Positions 51,296 to 61,268 of a stretch of DNA of 64,000 bases are shown one piece after another. Below the pieces are notes generated by a model. The model did no database searches. It saw nothing but the letters and a program-made list of their open reading frames with translations, and had not been told where the DNA came from. The translations under genes and the position numbers were made by a program. Within the stretch, counting starts at the first letter, position 1. Each line of letters opens with the position of its first letter. This stretch comes from Lachnospiraceae bacterium (lineage in GTDB: Bacteria > Bacillota > Clostridia > Lachnospirales > Lachnospiraceae): positions 1-64,000 of the forward strand of contig JAEEYF010000021.1 of assembly GCA_016291655.1 (NCBI GenBank), given 5' to 3'.

Positions 51296-52251
51296 TGAGT
51301 TACGATCTGAAGAGGGAAACGGAATTCAGGACAAAGGCGATAAATGAGTGTATAGAAAAATATCTCCCGGAAGAGTCCGGTTTACAGAAGGTAATGCCGG
51401 AAGCCATGAATTACAGCGTGCTGGCGGGAGGAAAAAGGATACGCCCGATCCTTTTAAGAGAGTTTTACCTTATATACACTAAAAAGAACGATCCGAAAGC
51501 CGAGCCGGATATGAGGAGGATCGAGCCCTTTATATGCGCGCTGGAGATGATACACACCTATTCGCTGGTGCATGACGATCTGCCTGCTATGGATAATGAT
51601 CTTTTAAGAAGAGGCAAACCCACCACCCATGCAAAGTATGGACATGCTAACGGAGTGCTGGCGGGGGATGCTTTGCTGAATTATTCCGTGGAGACCGTTA
51701 CAAAGGCTTTTATCGATGAGGATTCTTTAGAAGCAGAGTCCTGTGGGGATGTTTCAATTCCCGAGTGGAACAAAAGAGTTATTAGGGCAATGCGTCTTTT
51801 GTATAATAAAGCGGGTATTTACGGCATGATCGGCGGACAGACCGTTGATGTTGAAAAGACAGGGAAGAACCTGAACAAAGAAGAATTGAATTTTATATAC
51901 GAACTTAAGACCTGCGCCCTTATCTCGGCTTCGATATTATGCGGTGCGATCCTTGGAGGAGCGGATGAAAAAGATCTTGCCTTCCTTGAAAACCTTGGAA
52001 GTGATATAGGAATGGCATTTCAGATCAGAGATGACATTCTTGATATCGAAGGAAATGAACTGCTTTTCGGAAAACCCATAGGAAGCGATGAAAAGAACGG
52101 CAAGAGTACTTATGTCACGCTCTATGGAATGGAGTCTGCCAAACATAAAGTGGAAGAATATACCGATGATGCCATCGACATCCTTGATAAGCTTCCGGAA
52201 AACACTTTTATGAAGGCTTTTGTAAAAGCGTTGGCAATAAGAAATTTTTAG
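51292..52251 (+). CDS. ispA: Polyprenyl (farnesyl/geranyl) diphosphate synthase
   Basis: The 319-residue trans-prenyltransferase condenses IPP with allylic diphosphates. It shows the GGKRIRP motif, the first Asp-rich motif DDLPAMDNDLLRRG, the second motif QIRDDILDIEG, and the FPP-chain segment GMIGGQTVDVE. The position between xseB and dxs is the classical one for ispA. A serine- and glutamate-rich insertion of about 20 residues (around 'IDEDSLEAESCGD') lies after the helix that follows the first motif, making it a little longer than usual. The start ATG 51292 overlaps the xseB stop; ATG 51295 is the alternative. Confidence 0.95.
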   Translation: MMSYDLKRETEFRTKAINECIEKYLPEESGLQKVMPEAMNYSVLAGGKRIRPILLREFYLIYTKKNDPKAEPDMRRIEPFICALEMIHTYSLVHDDLPAMDNDLLRRGKPTTHAKYGHANGVLAGDALLNYSVETVTKAFIDEDSLEAESCGDVSIPEWNKRVIRAMRLLYNKAGIYGMIGGQTVDVEKTGKNLNKEELNFIYELKTCALISASILCGAILGGADEKDLAFLENLGSDIGMAFQIRDDILDIEGNELLFGKPIGSDEKNGKSTYVTLYGMESAKHKVEEYTDDAIDILDKLPENTFMKAFVKALAIRNF

Positions 52252-52269
52252 CTTTGAGAGGAAAAGGAT

Positions 52270-54144
52270 ATGACTGAATATCCGGTGCTTGATAGGATCA
52301 ACAAGCCGAATGATATTAAAAAAATACAGGAAAAGGACCTTCCGGAGCTTGCACGCGAGATCCGTTGCTTTTTGACGGAAAGTGTTTCTAAAACGGGAGG
52401 ACATTTGTCATCCAATCTCGGTATCGTTGAGATAACCATGGCTCTTCATCTTTTTCTTGATCTTCCCGAGGACAAGGTGGTCTTTGACGTAGGTCACCAG
52501 ACCTATGTCCATAAGCTGCTTACGGGACGAAAGAATTTTGAAACCCTTAGGAAAAAAGGCGGTATTTCGGGCTTTCCCAAGAGCAGCGAGAGCGATTGCG
52601 ATTCCTTTGACACAGGTCACAGTTCCACGGCTCTGTCCGTTGCTGCAGGCTTTGTTGCCGCAAGAGAACTTTCCGGTAAAAAGAACAAGGTGGTTGCGGT
52701 CGTGGGTGACGGTGCACTCACCGGAGGCATGGCTCTGGAAGCCATTAACAACATCGGCAAGTTTAAGAGTAATATGATCATTATCCTTAACGATAATGAG
52801 ATGTCAATAGACCAAAATGTCGGCGGAATGGCAAACTATCTCGGAAAGATACGTACCAAGAAGTCCTATGTTAAATTCAAATCCGGACTGGAAAACATGC
52901 TGGATGAGATCCCCGGAGGCAAGGGCGAAAGGATCGTAGAAAGACTTAAACATATAAAGGACAGTTTTAAAACCTTCTTTGTAAGCGGTATGCTTTTCGA
53001 GGATTTTGGACTGACCTACATCGGTCCCATTAACGGACATGACATAGATCAGGTGCTTACGGCGCTGAAAAGCGCATCGAGTGTTGACAAGCCGGTGATA
53101 ATCCATGCGATCACCCAAAAGGGCAGAGGTTATCTTCCCGCCGAAAAGAGACCTGGAAAGTTTCACGGCATCGGTCCCTTTGACATTAAGACCGGCAAGC
53201 TTATCAAGCATCCCATGACCAAGACCTTCACCGAAGGCTTTGCCGAAAAAATGCTTGAGCTGGGAGAGGAAGATGATAAGATCCTCGGGATCACGGCTGC
53301 CATGGAGTTTGGAACCGGTCTGCGCGAATTCGCGGAACGTTATCCGGACAGGTTTTTTGATGTGGGCATAGCGGAGCAGCATGCGGTCACTTTTGCGGCG
53401 GCCCTTGCAAAATCGGGCTATAAGCCTGTGGTCGCAATATATTCCACCTTCCTTCAGAGAAGCTATGACCAGATACTGCATGATGTCTGCCTTACCAAAC
53501 AACCGGTTGTTTTTGTCATAGACAGGGCAGGGATCACGGGAGAAGACGGAGAGACACATCAGGGTATCTTCGATCTGTCCTATTTGACCAACATTCCGGG
53601 AATGACGGTCATGGCTCCCATGAATTGCGCAGAATTAAAAGAAATGCTTGAATATGCTGTGAATTTGAATGCACCTGTGGCCATACGATATCCGAAATGC
53701 GGAGAAAGTCCGAGCGCGGCAGGACTTCATGTCTCGGAGATTGAATACGGAAAAGCGGAAAGACTGTCCGAAGGCAGAGACGTGGCTTTGTTCTCGGTGG
53801 GAAATTCCATAGACATAGGCCTGGAACTTAAAACCCGGCTTGAAGCGGATGGTTTAAGCGTAAGCCTGTACAATTCAAGGTTTGTATGCCCCGCAGATAC
53901 CGAAGCGGTTAAGGATGCCGCAAAAAAACATAAAGTGCTTGTGACGGTGGAGGAAAATGTTAAAAAAGGCGGCTTTGGCGAAAGCATAGCCGAGATCATT
54001 GCGGAGAACGGTTTACAAACCGGGTTTGTCAATGCATCCCTTAAGGATTCCTTCATAGAGCACGGCTGCAGAACAGAACTCCTTAAGGCTTACGGTTTGG
54101 ACACGGAAGAGATATATGGAAAGATTAGACGCTTTTTTGGTTAA
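52270..54144 (+). CDS. dxs: 1-deoxy-D-xylulose-5-phosphate synthase
   Basis: The 624-residue thiamine diphosphate enzyme condenses pyruvate and glyceraldehyde 3-phosphate, the first step of the MEP isoprenoid pathway. Visible features are HLSSNLGIVEITMALH, GHQTYVHKLLTGR, the TPP motif GDGALTGGMALEAINN, FGLTYIGPINGHD, DVGIAEQHAVTFAAALA and DRAGITGEDGETHQGIFD. The product supplies ispA just upstream. GAGAGGAAAAGG precedes the ATG. The 3' end overlaps tlyA by 29 bases. Confidence 0.97.
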   Translation: MTEYPVLDRINKPNDIKKIQEKDLPELAREIRCFLTESVSKTGGHLSSNLGIVEITMALHLFLDLPEDKVVFDVGHQTYVHKLLTGRKNFETLRKKGGISGFPKSSESDCDSFDTGHSSTALSVAAGFVAARELSGKKNKVVAVVGDGALTGGMALEAINNIGKFKSNMIIILNDNEMSIDQNVGGMANYLGKIRTKKSYVKFKSGLENMLDEIPGGKGERIVERLKHIKDSFKTFFVSGMLFEDFGLTYIGPINGHDIDQVLTALKSASSVDKPVIIHAITQKGRGYLPAEKRPGKFHGIGPFDIKTGKLIKHPMTKTFTEGFAEKMLELGEEDDKILGITAAMEFGTGLREFAERYPDRFFDVGIAEQHAVTFAAALAKSGYKPVVAIYSTFLQRSYDQILHDVCLTKQPVVFVIDRAGITGEDGETHQGIFDLSYLTNIPGMTVMAPMNCAELKEMLEYAVNLNAPVAIRYPKCGESPSAAGLHVSEIEYGKAERLSEGRDVALFSVGNSIDIGLELKTRLEADGLSVSLYNSRFVCPADTEAVKDAAKKHKVLVTVEENVKKGGFGESIAEIIAENGLQTGFVNASLKDSFIEHGCRTELLKAYGLDTEEIYGKIRRFFG

Positions 54145-54850
54145 AAACAATATCGCTTCCTCAAGGGAAAGAGCTAAGGAATTGATACTGGCCGGTAATG
54201 TAAAAGTTAACGGCCGGGTCATATTAAAAGCGGCTTTTTCGGTGGGAGAAGAGGATGAGGTACTTGCCGAAAAGGAAGCACTTAAATATGTGAGTCGCGG
54301 CGGATTGAAGCTTGAAAAGGCGATCGATGAGTTCAATATCCGCCTTGAGGGACTGACCTGTATGGATATAGGAGCCTCTACAGGAGGTTTTACCGATTGT
54401 ATGCTTCAGAACGGAGCTGTGAAGATCTATGCGGTCGATGTGGGGACGGATCAGCTTGCGGAAAAGCTCAGAAGCGACAAGAGGGTCGTTTCCATGGAAC
54501 AGACCAACATCAGATACATTTCCCCCGTTGATGTAAACAACGAAGAAATGGATTTTATCTCGGTGGATGTTTCATTTATTTCGCTCACCAAGGTGCTGCC
54601 TGCGGTGTATATGCTCCTTAAAGAAGGGGGAGAAGCCGTATGCCTTATCAAACCGCAGTTTGAAGCGGGAAGGCAGGCACTTTCCAAAAAAGGGATAATT
54701 AAGGATGCTTCCGTCAGAGAAAAAACGGTTAAGGACATATCCGAATTTGCCGTATTCACGGGCTTTAAGGTCATTGGAACGATAACATCGCCCGTAAGAG
54801 GCGGAGACGGTAACGTGGAGTTTTTGATTCATTTGAGAAAGGCCGATTAG
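54116..54850 (+). CDS. tlyA: TlyA-family rRNA 2'-O-methyltransferase
   Basis: The 244-residue protein has an N-terminal S4 domain (MERLDAFLVKNNIASSRERAKELI) and an FtsJ/RrmJ-type SAM domain (DIGASTGGFTDCMLQNGA, LIKPQFEAGR). TlyA homologues 2'-O-methylate cytidines in 16S and 23S rRNA and affect capreomycin susceptibility in mycobacteria; older names call them hemolysins. The start overlaps the end of dxs by 29 bases, and nadK begins 1 base after its stop. Confidence 0.93.
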   Translation: MERLDAFLVKNNIASSRERAKELILAGNVKVNGRVILKAAFSVGEEDEVLAEKEALKYVSRGGLKLEKAIDEFNIRLEGLTCMDIGASTGGFTDCMLQNGAVKIYAVDVGTDQLAEKLRSDKRVVSMEQTNIRYISPVDVNNEEMDFISVDVSFISLTKVLPAVYMLLKEGGEAVCLIKPQFEAGRQALSKKGIIKDASVREKTVKDISEFAVFTGFKVIGTITSPVRGGDGNVEFLIHLRKAD

Positions 54851-54851
54851 T

Positions 54852-55679
54852 ATGGAAAAGCTTTTTATGATCATATCAAACCCCGACAGAGACCCCGAAG
54901 GACTTTTCCTGAAGAGAGTCAAGGATTTTTTTGACGGGAAAAGCCTTGAATACGTTGTCCATGACATTAAAACGGAGGAAGCAAAGGGGTTCACGGTTCC
55001 GGAAAACACTGAAGCAGCAGTGGTTCTGGGAGGAGACGGAACACTGATGCGAAGTGCCGATCTGGTCAAGGCTTCGGGTATTCCGATCCTGGGCATCAAT
55101 ACGGGCAGTGTCGGCTATCTTACAGGCGCGGAGACGGGAAATCTGGAAGAGGCGCTGCGTAAGCTGACCGTCGGAGATTATCGTATAGAAAAGCGTATGA
55201 TGATGGATGTTTCGGTAAACGGGGAAAAAGCCGAGACCGTTCTTAATGATGCGGTCGTGACCAGAAACGGTTATTCCAGGATCATTCGTCTTAAGATAAA
55301 GGTGAACGGTACGGAGATACTCACCGTGGGAGGCGACGGGATAATTGTATCAACTCCTACCGGTTCAACGGGCTACAATCTTTCGGCGGGAGGAAGCATA
55401 TGCGTGCCGGAGGCGGAAATGCTTATCGTTACCCCCATATGCCCTCATTCAATGACGGCGAGATCCGTGATCGCATCCGCAAATGACGAGATAACGATAG
55501 AAGTGCCGTCGGAAAGATACTATGAAACTCCGGATCTGGGGATGACACTTGACGGGAAGGCTTTTGTGCCTTTGAAGAGCGGAGACCGTATCGCTGTCCG
55601 AAGATCGGCTGATATTACGAAACTGATAAAGACTGATGAAGGTACATTTTTTGAGGCTTTAAAAAAGAAACTATCATAA
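54852..55679 (+). CDS. nadK: NAD kinase
   Basis: The 275-residue protein phosphorylates NAD to NADP. The catalytic GGDGT motif is present in VVLGGDGTLMRSA, with the downstream LGINTGSVGYLT and the glycine-rich STPTGSTGYNLSAGGS segment. The length is usual. It follows tlyA by 1 base and precedes argR by 19 bases, as in many Clostridia. Confidence 0.95.
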   Translation: MEKLFMIISNPDRDPEGLFLKRVKDFFDGKSLEYVVHDIKTEEAKGFTVPENTEAAVVLGGDGTLMRSADLVKASGIPILGINTGSVGYLTGAETGNLEEALRKLTVGDYRIEKRMMMDVSVNGEKAETVLNDAVVTRNGYSRIIRLKIKVNGTEILTVGGDGIIVSTPTGSTGYNLSAGGSICVPEAEMLIVTPICPHSMTARSVIASANDEITIEVPSERYYETPDLGMTLDGKAFVPLKSGDRIAVRRSADITKLIKTDEGTFFEALKKKLS

Positions 55680-55698
55680 GATAAGGAGTGAAAGGGAC

Positions 55699-56160
55699 AT
55701 GCCTGATAAAAAGACAAGAAGACATGCAAAGATCAGATCCATAATCGAAAATGAAACCATCGGAACACAGGAGGAGCTTGTTAAAAGGCTTAATGAGGAA
55801 GGCTTCGCGGTGACACAGGCCACGGCTTCCAGAGATATTAAGGAACTCAGGCTTACCAAGATGGCTACGGAGTTCGGAGATATCAAGTATGTTATCCCTC
55901 ATTCGGATACTCCGGGTATCAACAATGCCAAGCTTGTCAGAGTGCTTGCGGAAGCCTATGTGAGCATGGAACAGGCAGAAAACATCCTTGTGATCAAAAC
56001 AGCCTCGGGTATGGCCATGGCTGCCGCTGCGGCGCTGGATTCCTTAAAGATCAAGGGAGTGGTGGGCTGCATAGCCGGAGATGACACCATCATGTGTGCC
56101 ATTAAAACCGCAAAAGATGTATCGGAAGTAATGAAGAAGATCGACAAGCTTCTCGGGTGA
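55699..56160 (+). CDS. argR: Arginine repressor ArgR/AhrC
   Basis: The 153-residue protein has the N-terminal winged helix (HAKIRSIIENETIGTQEELVKRL, TQATASRDIKELRL) and the C-terminal oligomerisation and arginine-binding domain (AAAAALDSLKIKGVVGCIAGDDTIMCAIK). It represses arginine biosynthesis and activates catabolism when arginine is bound. AAGGAGTGAAAGG lies before the ATG. It closes the conserved tlyA-nadK-argR block; recN, the common next gene, is displaced by 5 kb. Confidence 0.95.
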   Translation: MPDKKTRRHAKIRSIIENETIGTQEELVKRLNEEGFAVTQATASRDIKELRLTKMATEFGDIKYVIPHSDTPGINNAKLVRVLAEAYVSMEQAENILVIKTASGMAMAAAAALDSLKIKGVVGCIAGDDTIMCAIKTAKDVSEVMKKIDKLLG

Positions 56161-56210
56161 ACCGCAAAAAGAGCGGACTTTAAAGACTTTAAAGGCACTT
56201 CAACAAGTGC

Positions 56211-56238
56211 TTGACATAGCCCGAAGGATTGTTATAAA
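56211..56238 (+). promoter_or_regulatory. Sigma-A promoter of yebC
   Basis: A perfect TTGACA (56211-56216) and TATAAA (56233-56238) are 16 bases apart, 45 bases before the yebC start codon. Confidence 0.75.
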
Positions 56239-56282
56239 ATCTATAGAATGTAAAATTTATTGAAATAATAAAGGTGGATTGT

Positions 56283-57017
56283 ATGTCAGGTCATTCTAAA
56301 TTTGCTAACATTAAGCACAAAAAAGAGAAAAACGATGCTGCAAAGGGAAAAGTATTTACAAAGCTCGGACGTGAGATAGCCGTAGCGGTTAAAGAAGGCG
56401 GCGGTCCCGACCCCAACAACAACAGCAAGCTCAAGGATATCATTGCAAAGGCTAAGGCCAACAATATGTCCAACGATACCATCGAAAGAAGTATCAAGAA
56501 GGCTGCGGGCGAAGGACAGGGAGTTAACTACGAGCATGTCAGATATGAAGGCTATGGTCCCTCCGGTATCGCTATCATAGTAGACGCTCTTACGGACAAT
56601 AAGAACAGAACTGCCGCCAATGTGAGAAGTGCATTCACAAAGGGCAAGGGCAGTATCGGTAATATGGGATGTGTTTCCTTCATGTTTGATGAAAAGGGAC
56701 AGATCATCATCGATAAAGAAGAATGCGATATGGACGGAGACGATATATTCATGATCGCCGCCGATGCGGGTGCGGAAGATCTTTCCGAAGAAGACGACAG
56801 CTTTGAGATCATCACCTCGCCCGATGATTTCAGCAAGGTTGTCGAAGCTCTTGAAGAGGCAAATATCAAAATGTCTTCCGCAGAGGTTACCATGATCCCT
56901 CAGAATTACGGTTCTCTTACGGATGAAGAGGACATCAAGTGCCTCAACAGGATCCTGGATCTTCTTGACGATGACGATGATGTTCAGGACGTTTATACAA
57001 ATTATGACGAAGCATAA
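56283..57017 (+). CDS. yebC: YebC/PmpR-family regulatory protein
   Basis: The 244-residue protein belongs to the YebC/TACO1 family (MSGHSKFANIKHKKEKNDAAKGK; VKEGGGPDPNNNSKL; DALTDNKNRTAANVRSAFTKGKG). Members have been described as transcription regulators and, more recently, as ribosome-associated factors that help translate proline-rich stretches. I chose ATG 56283 because AAGGTGG lies about 5 bases upstream and the conserved SGHSKF begins there; the in-frame ATG at 56274 overlaps the ribosome site. It has its own promoter. Confidence 0.95.
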   Translation: MSGHSKFANIKHKKEKNDAAKGKVFTKLGREIAVAVKEGGGPDPNNNSKLKDIIAKAKANNMSNDTIERSIKKAAGEGQGVNYEHVRYEGYGPSGIAIIVDALTDNKNRTAANVRSAFTKGKGSIGNMGCVSFMFDEKGQIIIDKEECDMDGDDIFMIAADAGAEDLSEEDDSFEIITSPDDFSKVVEALEEANIKMSSAEVTMIPQNYGSLTDEEDIKCLNRILDLLDDDDDVQDVYTNYDEA

Positions 57018-57051
57018 ATTACTCTTCTTTTTTCATAAAAAAAGTTAATAA

Positions 57052-57079
57052 TTGACAATAAAATGCCGATAAATTTAAT
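57052..57079 (+). promoter_or_regulatory. Promoter of the BIG2-repeat gene
   Basis: A perfect TTGACA (57052-57057) and TTTAAT (57074-57079) are 16 bases apart, about 75 bases before the start codon. An AT-only hairpin at 57027-57044 precedes it. Confidence 0.55.
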
Positions 57080-57152
57080 GTATTATATTAATATGTTTCA
57101 TTTTACCGGCTTTTTTGTTCCTTTTATTACGGCCGGGAGGAGGAAATAATTC

Positions 57153-60100
57153 ATGAAAAAAAATCTCAGCAAACTGCTTTGCTTTATAATTACAGCCTGC
57201 ATAGCGGCTTCGGGAAGCTATTTCGATCTGAAGACATCTTATACTGTTGAAAATGTTCAAAACGTTTCTGCTGAAGCGGAAAACGGAGCGGATGCGGAAA
57301 TTGAAGATGTACAACCGGAGCAGACGGCTTTTGACGACAGCTTTGATCTTTTTTCAAAGGTTTTCGGAATAGAAGGCTTCAAAAACGGAATATTCGATCA
57401 CACCAGCCGGCTTTTTTATGAAAAGCCCGTATATGCCGCAGATGCGGACATGAAGATCGTTTTCTTCGATAATACCGGTATAGGTAATGCCTATGTAGAC
57501 CAGGGTTCTGTACTTGAGCTTGATACCTCATCCTTTACCCTGGCTGTTTCGCGTGTTTACAAGGTTGACAATACAGATGCGCCCTTTGCTCAGGGTACGA
57601 CCATGACCTTCAGTATCGCGGGCGCGGGAAACAACGTTATCAGGATCGAACCCGACAGTGATATTACAGACAACTATGTCACCATCACCCGTGTCGGACC
57701 CGGTCGTGCAAATGTTAACGTTGCCATTACCGAAAACGGAAACACCCGTTATGCAACCATTACTATCCATGTTGCCTTCGAGATCGTAAAGAACAGTCTG
57801 GAATGGCAGGAGACAGGTCTTGCGGGCTTCAGTGACAAGATCCTCTATCTGGATCAGAAGGACTATCTCGGCGCGGTCAATTATTACCAGCTCCAGATCC
57901 TTTACATGGACTCTACCGCAGTTACGGCCGACTCGGTAATCCTTGACTCCTCGGACAAACAATACAAGGACACGGTCGTCATGTACGACAGCGGTAAGCT
58001 GTATGTGCGAGGCGCCGGTTACACCAGGGTTACGCTTAAGACCACGGGTACAAATCCGGACAGCGTAAGCTTCTATGTACTGGTCGCTCCGCTCGGACAC
58101 AAGGACCCTGTGGTTACGGGCGGTACGGTCACCTATGCGGATTACCTTCAGACATATGATCTGCAGACCATCTATGAAGATCACTTTACGATCTACTCCA
58201 ACGCGATCAAGGCTACAAGCCTCACCTGGACCGTTTACATTGTTGACAAGAACGGCGGACTCACCGAGATCAGCAAAAACGATACATCACGACTGACCTA
58301 CAACGTCAGCGATCAGACCGGAGCGGTAAACTTCACGGGAGTTACGGCGGGTACGTACAAGATCGTGGGCGTAGCCAATCCGAGCTTCAGTGACACTGAA
58401 TCCAGAAACAGAGTTGTCTATGATGTTGTTGTAATGCTTTCGCTTCAGAACACCACACTCTACATGAATGTGGGAGACACCTATGATGTGCTCAGTAACT
58501 CAAACATTCCCGTAGAGCTTTACTCCAGACTTTACAGTGTGGAATACAGCGGAAACGGCAGACTCTATGCATCGGTTGACAATAACGGTATCATTACCGC
58601 CAAAAACGTCGGTATTTCTCAGATCACCTTTAAATACATAGGAGGAAGTAACAATTCACTGTTCCCGCCGTCACTGAGTGCAAGCATCGGCGACGTTGTA
58701 TACACGGTAAATGTTATCGACTATCTTTCCATCAGCAACTCGGCTCTTTCTTCGGACGGATCCACAGAGTTCACCATGTATGCGGGAGGAACCTATCCTC
58801 TGTACGCCTCATGCACCAACAAGGACTATGACATCTACTGGGAAAGCCTTGATACCTCCATCGTAAGACTTGAGGAGAACGGCTTTGGCTCCGTAATGGT
58901 CAAGGCCCTCAAAAAGGGTGTTGTAACCGTCAGGGCCTATCAGATAATCGACGGCGTAGAGAAAAATGCATATGCAGAGATAACTGTTAAGAATACCGCA
59001 ACAAAGGTAACTCTCTCTCCGAATAAGCTGGATATCGAGGTCGGAGATTACAAGACCATCATTGCTCAGTTCACGGGAGATTCCACGGAGCTCACCTGGG
59101 TAAGCTCCGACGAGACCATCTTTACCTTTGTTGACAATATAAATGTCGGCACATCCGCTACCATCGAGGCATTAAAGCCCGGTTCCGCGGTATTGACCGC
59201 CATCAATCCAAACAATATCGTATGCGGCTATTGTGAGGTTACGGTTTTCCAGGAGGTTACGGGACTCAGACTCTCCGAGTACACTCTGACTCTTCCCGAA
59301 AGCGCCGGAACCTATCAGCTCTATGCTTATCTGGAGCCGGGCAACGCGTCGGATTCCAGCGTGCTTTGGACTTCTTCAAAGCCTTCGGTTGTTACCGTGG
59401 ATGCAAACGGTAAGATCACCATCGTAAAAGAAGGCGAAGCTACGATCATGGCTCAGTCTGTTCTGAATCCCGAGTTCTTTGCTCTTTGTACGGTCAAGAT
59501 CCTTCAGGGAGTCGATTCGGTTGCCCTGGATCAGAAAAAACTTGAACTTTACAAGGGAGAAGTATACAGACTTCCTTATGTTATCACCCCCGATGATGCA
59601 AGCAATCCTGCCATCGACATCACGGTATTCGACAATAAGGTCGTTACCGTAAGTCAGGCTCAGGACCACACGCTGCTGGTTACTGCAAAGGGTGTCGGAA
59701 AGACCACCTTTATGGTAATGACTCAGGACGGTAAATATTGGGATCTCTGTGAGGTTACGGTTAAACAGGTCGCTACGGATGTAAGCATGAACTATTCCGA
59801 AGTGACTATGAACGTCGGAGAGTTCTTTGACCTGTCGGTTAGGGTTACTCCCGCAGACGCAACGGAGAACTCCCTTTCGTGGAAATCTCTGGATACGGGC
59901 ATCGTCACCGTTTCACAATCCGGAAGACTCATTGGTATAAAACCCGGTAAGACTTCGGTCATGGTTGCGACTCAGAACGGAAAGAATGCATTCTGTTCAG
60001 TAACGGTGCTTCAGGGCGCGGCATCCATGAAGCTTGATGAAGAGAGCATCACAATAGGCATAGGCGAGACATATACTCTTGAAGCGGTGTTTGAACCTGA

Positions 60101-61250
60101 CGGAACTTCCGTGACGGAGGTTAAATGGTCCTCATTGGATCCGAGTGTGGCTACCGTTAACGAAGCAGGTATGGTTACCGGTATAAAGGGCGGTTACACC
60201 GTGGTTTCCTGCGTATCTACCGATGGAGGCTTTACCGGCTTCTGTATGGTCAAGGTCGAAGAATTGATCACAAGGATACACGTTGATCCTGAGTTCTACA
60301 TCCTGGGACTCGGAAACACGGTTACAATAGATACGACAATAGAGAATTCCGATACGGTATCGGATATGGAACTTGAATGGTATTCCGATGATGAATCCGT
60401 GGCTACCGTTGACAAATACGGTATGATCACCGGTACAGGCTACGGAGAAACGATAATTACCGTAGAGGCTGCTCAGGGCGAAGCAAAGGCTTATGTAAGG
60501 ATCGAGGTTGTTCGCGAAGTGAGCAGGATCGAACTCAGCTCCGGATATGAAACGGTCATTGTCGGACACACCATAAGGATAGAGGCAAGCGTTTTCCCTG
60601 AGGATGCAACCTATAACAAGGTTAATTTCACAATAGTGAATCCAAACACCATGAAAGAGGACAACTCGGTTGCACTTGTCGATGCGGACGGTGTGGTTAC
60701 CGGCCTCAAAAAGGGAACGGCATGGCTTGTTGCGAGTGCTCAGGATAATTCCGGAAGAACGGCACGCTGCTATATCAACGTTATCGATCCGATCTCTGCC
60801 ACAGGCGTTACGGTTTCCGATTCGGAGATCACCCTGATGCCGGGCGAAAACAAGAAGATCGTTACTCATATTAAGCCTGTCAGCTCAACGGATGACTTGA
60901 CATGGACCACAAATAATGATACTGTAGCGTCAGTTTCCGAAGACGGCACGATCACTGCCAATACCGTGGGTGAAACTACGGTTACGGTTACAACTACATC
61001 CGGTAAGACAGCTACGGTTGCAGTCACTGTCCTGGGACTCAGCCGAACATATCTTGAAATGCCGGTCTACACAACCTACACTCTCTATCTTGACGGAGTC
61101 AACGCAAGAGTCAGATGGGATGTGCAGGATCATATGACCTGTGAGGTTCAGAACGGCGTTATCACGGCAAGAAGAATAGGAACAACGGTTGTTACTGCAA
61201 AGGTTAACGGGCGTACTTTGGAGTGCATAGTAAAGGTTACATTGGAGTAA
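57153..61250 (+). CDS. Large exported protein of bacterial Ig-like (BIG2) repeats
   Basis: The 1365-residue protein has a signal peptide (MKKNLSKLLCFIITACIAASG), an acidic linker, and about ten to eleven BIG2-type Ig-like domains of 75-90 residues from about residue 430 to the end. Each has the W-S-S-x-x-x-x-V-A-x-V-x-x-x-G-x-I-T pattern, clearest in LTWTTNNDTVASVSEDGTIT and VKWSSLDPSVATVNEAGMVTG. The repeats are diverged, not recent copies. The C-terminus ends in an Ig strand with no LPXTG, S-layer homology or membrane anchor. It is probably secreted or held non-covalently, with a structural or adhesive role; the ligand is unknown. GGAGGAGG precedes the ATG. Confidence 0.88.
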   Translation: MKKNLSKLLCFIITACIAASGSYFDLKTSYTVENVQNVSAEAENGADAEIEDVQPEQTAFDDSFDLFSKVFGIEGFKNGIFDHTSRLFYEKPVYAADADMKIVFFDNTGIGNAYVDQGSVLELDTSSFTLAVSRVYKVDNTDAPFAQGTTMTFSIAGAGNNVIRIEPDSDITDNYVTITRVGPGRANVNVAITENGNTRYATITIHVAFEIVKNSLEWQETGLAGFSDKILYLDQKDYLGAVNYYQLQILYMDSTAVTADSVILDSSDKQYKDTVVMYDSGKLYVRGAGYTRVTLKTTGTNPDSVSFYVLVAPLGHKDPVVTGGTVTYADYLQTYDLQTIYEDHFTIYSNAIKATSLTWTVYIVDKNGGLTEISKNDTSRLTYNVSDQTGAVNFTGVTAGTYKIVGVANPSFSDTESRNRVVYDVVVMLSLQNTTLYMNVGDTYDVLSNSNIPVELYSRLYSVEYSGNGRLYASVDNNGIITAKNVGISQITFKYIGGSNNSLFPPSLSASIGDVVYTVNVIDYLSISNSALSSDGSTEFTMYAGGTYPLYASCTNKDYDIYWESLDTSIVRLEENGFGSVMVKALKKGVVTVRAYQIIDGVEKNAYAEITVKNTATKVTLSPNKLDIEVGDYKTIIAQFTGDSTELTWVSSDETIFTFVDNINVGTSATIEALKPGSAVLTAINPNNIVCGYCEVTVFQEVTGLRLSEYTLTLPESAGTYQLYAYLEPGNASDSSVLWTSSKPSVVTVDANGKITIVKEGEATIMAQSVLNPEFFALCTVKILQGVDSVALDQKKLELYKGEVYRLPYVITPDDASNPAIDITVFDNKVVTVSQAQDHTLLVTAKGVGKTTFMVMTQDGKYWDLCEVTVKQVATDVSMNYSEVTMNVGEFFDLSVRVTPADATENSLSWKSLDTGIVTVSQSGRLIGIKPGKTSVMVATQNGKNAFCSVTVLQGAASMKLDEESITIGIGETYTLEAVFEPDGTSVTEVKWSSLDPSVATVNEAGMVTGIKGGYTVVSCVSTDGGFTGFCMVKVEELITRIHVDPEFYILGLGNTVTIDTTIENSDTVSDMELEWYSDDESVATVDKYGMITGTGYGETIITVEAAQGEAKAYVRIEVVREVSRIELSSGYETVIVGHTIRIEASVFPEDATYNKVNFTIVNPNTMKEDNSVALVDADGVVTGLKKGTAWLVASAQDNSGRTARCYINVIDPISATGVTVSDSEITLMPGENKKIVTHIKPVSSTDDLTWTTNNDTVASVSEDGTITANTVGETTVTVTTTSGKTATVAVTVLGLSRTYLEMPVYTTYTLYLDGVNARVRWDVQDHMTCEVQNGVITARRIGTTVVTAKVNGRTLECIVKVTLE

Positions 61251-61268
61251 ACTTTAGGAGGACTTCAA

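Noticed and set aside
57027..57044. CTTTTTT/AAAAAAG hairpin after yebC
   Set aside because: The stem is almost only A-T pairs and too weak for intrinsic termination; probably low-complexity sequence.
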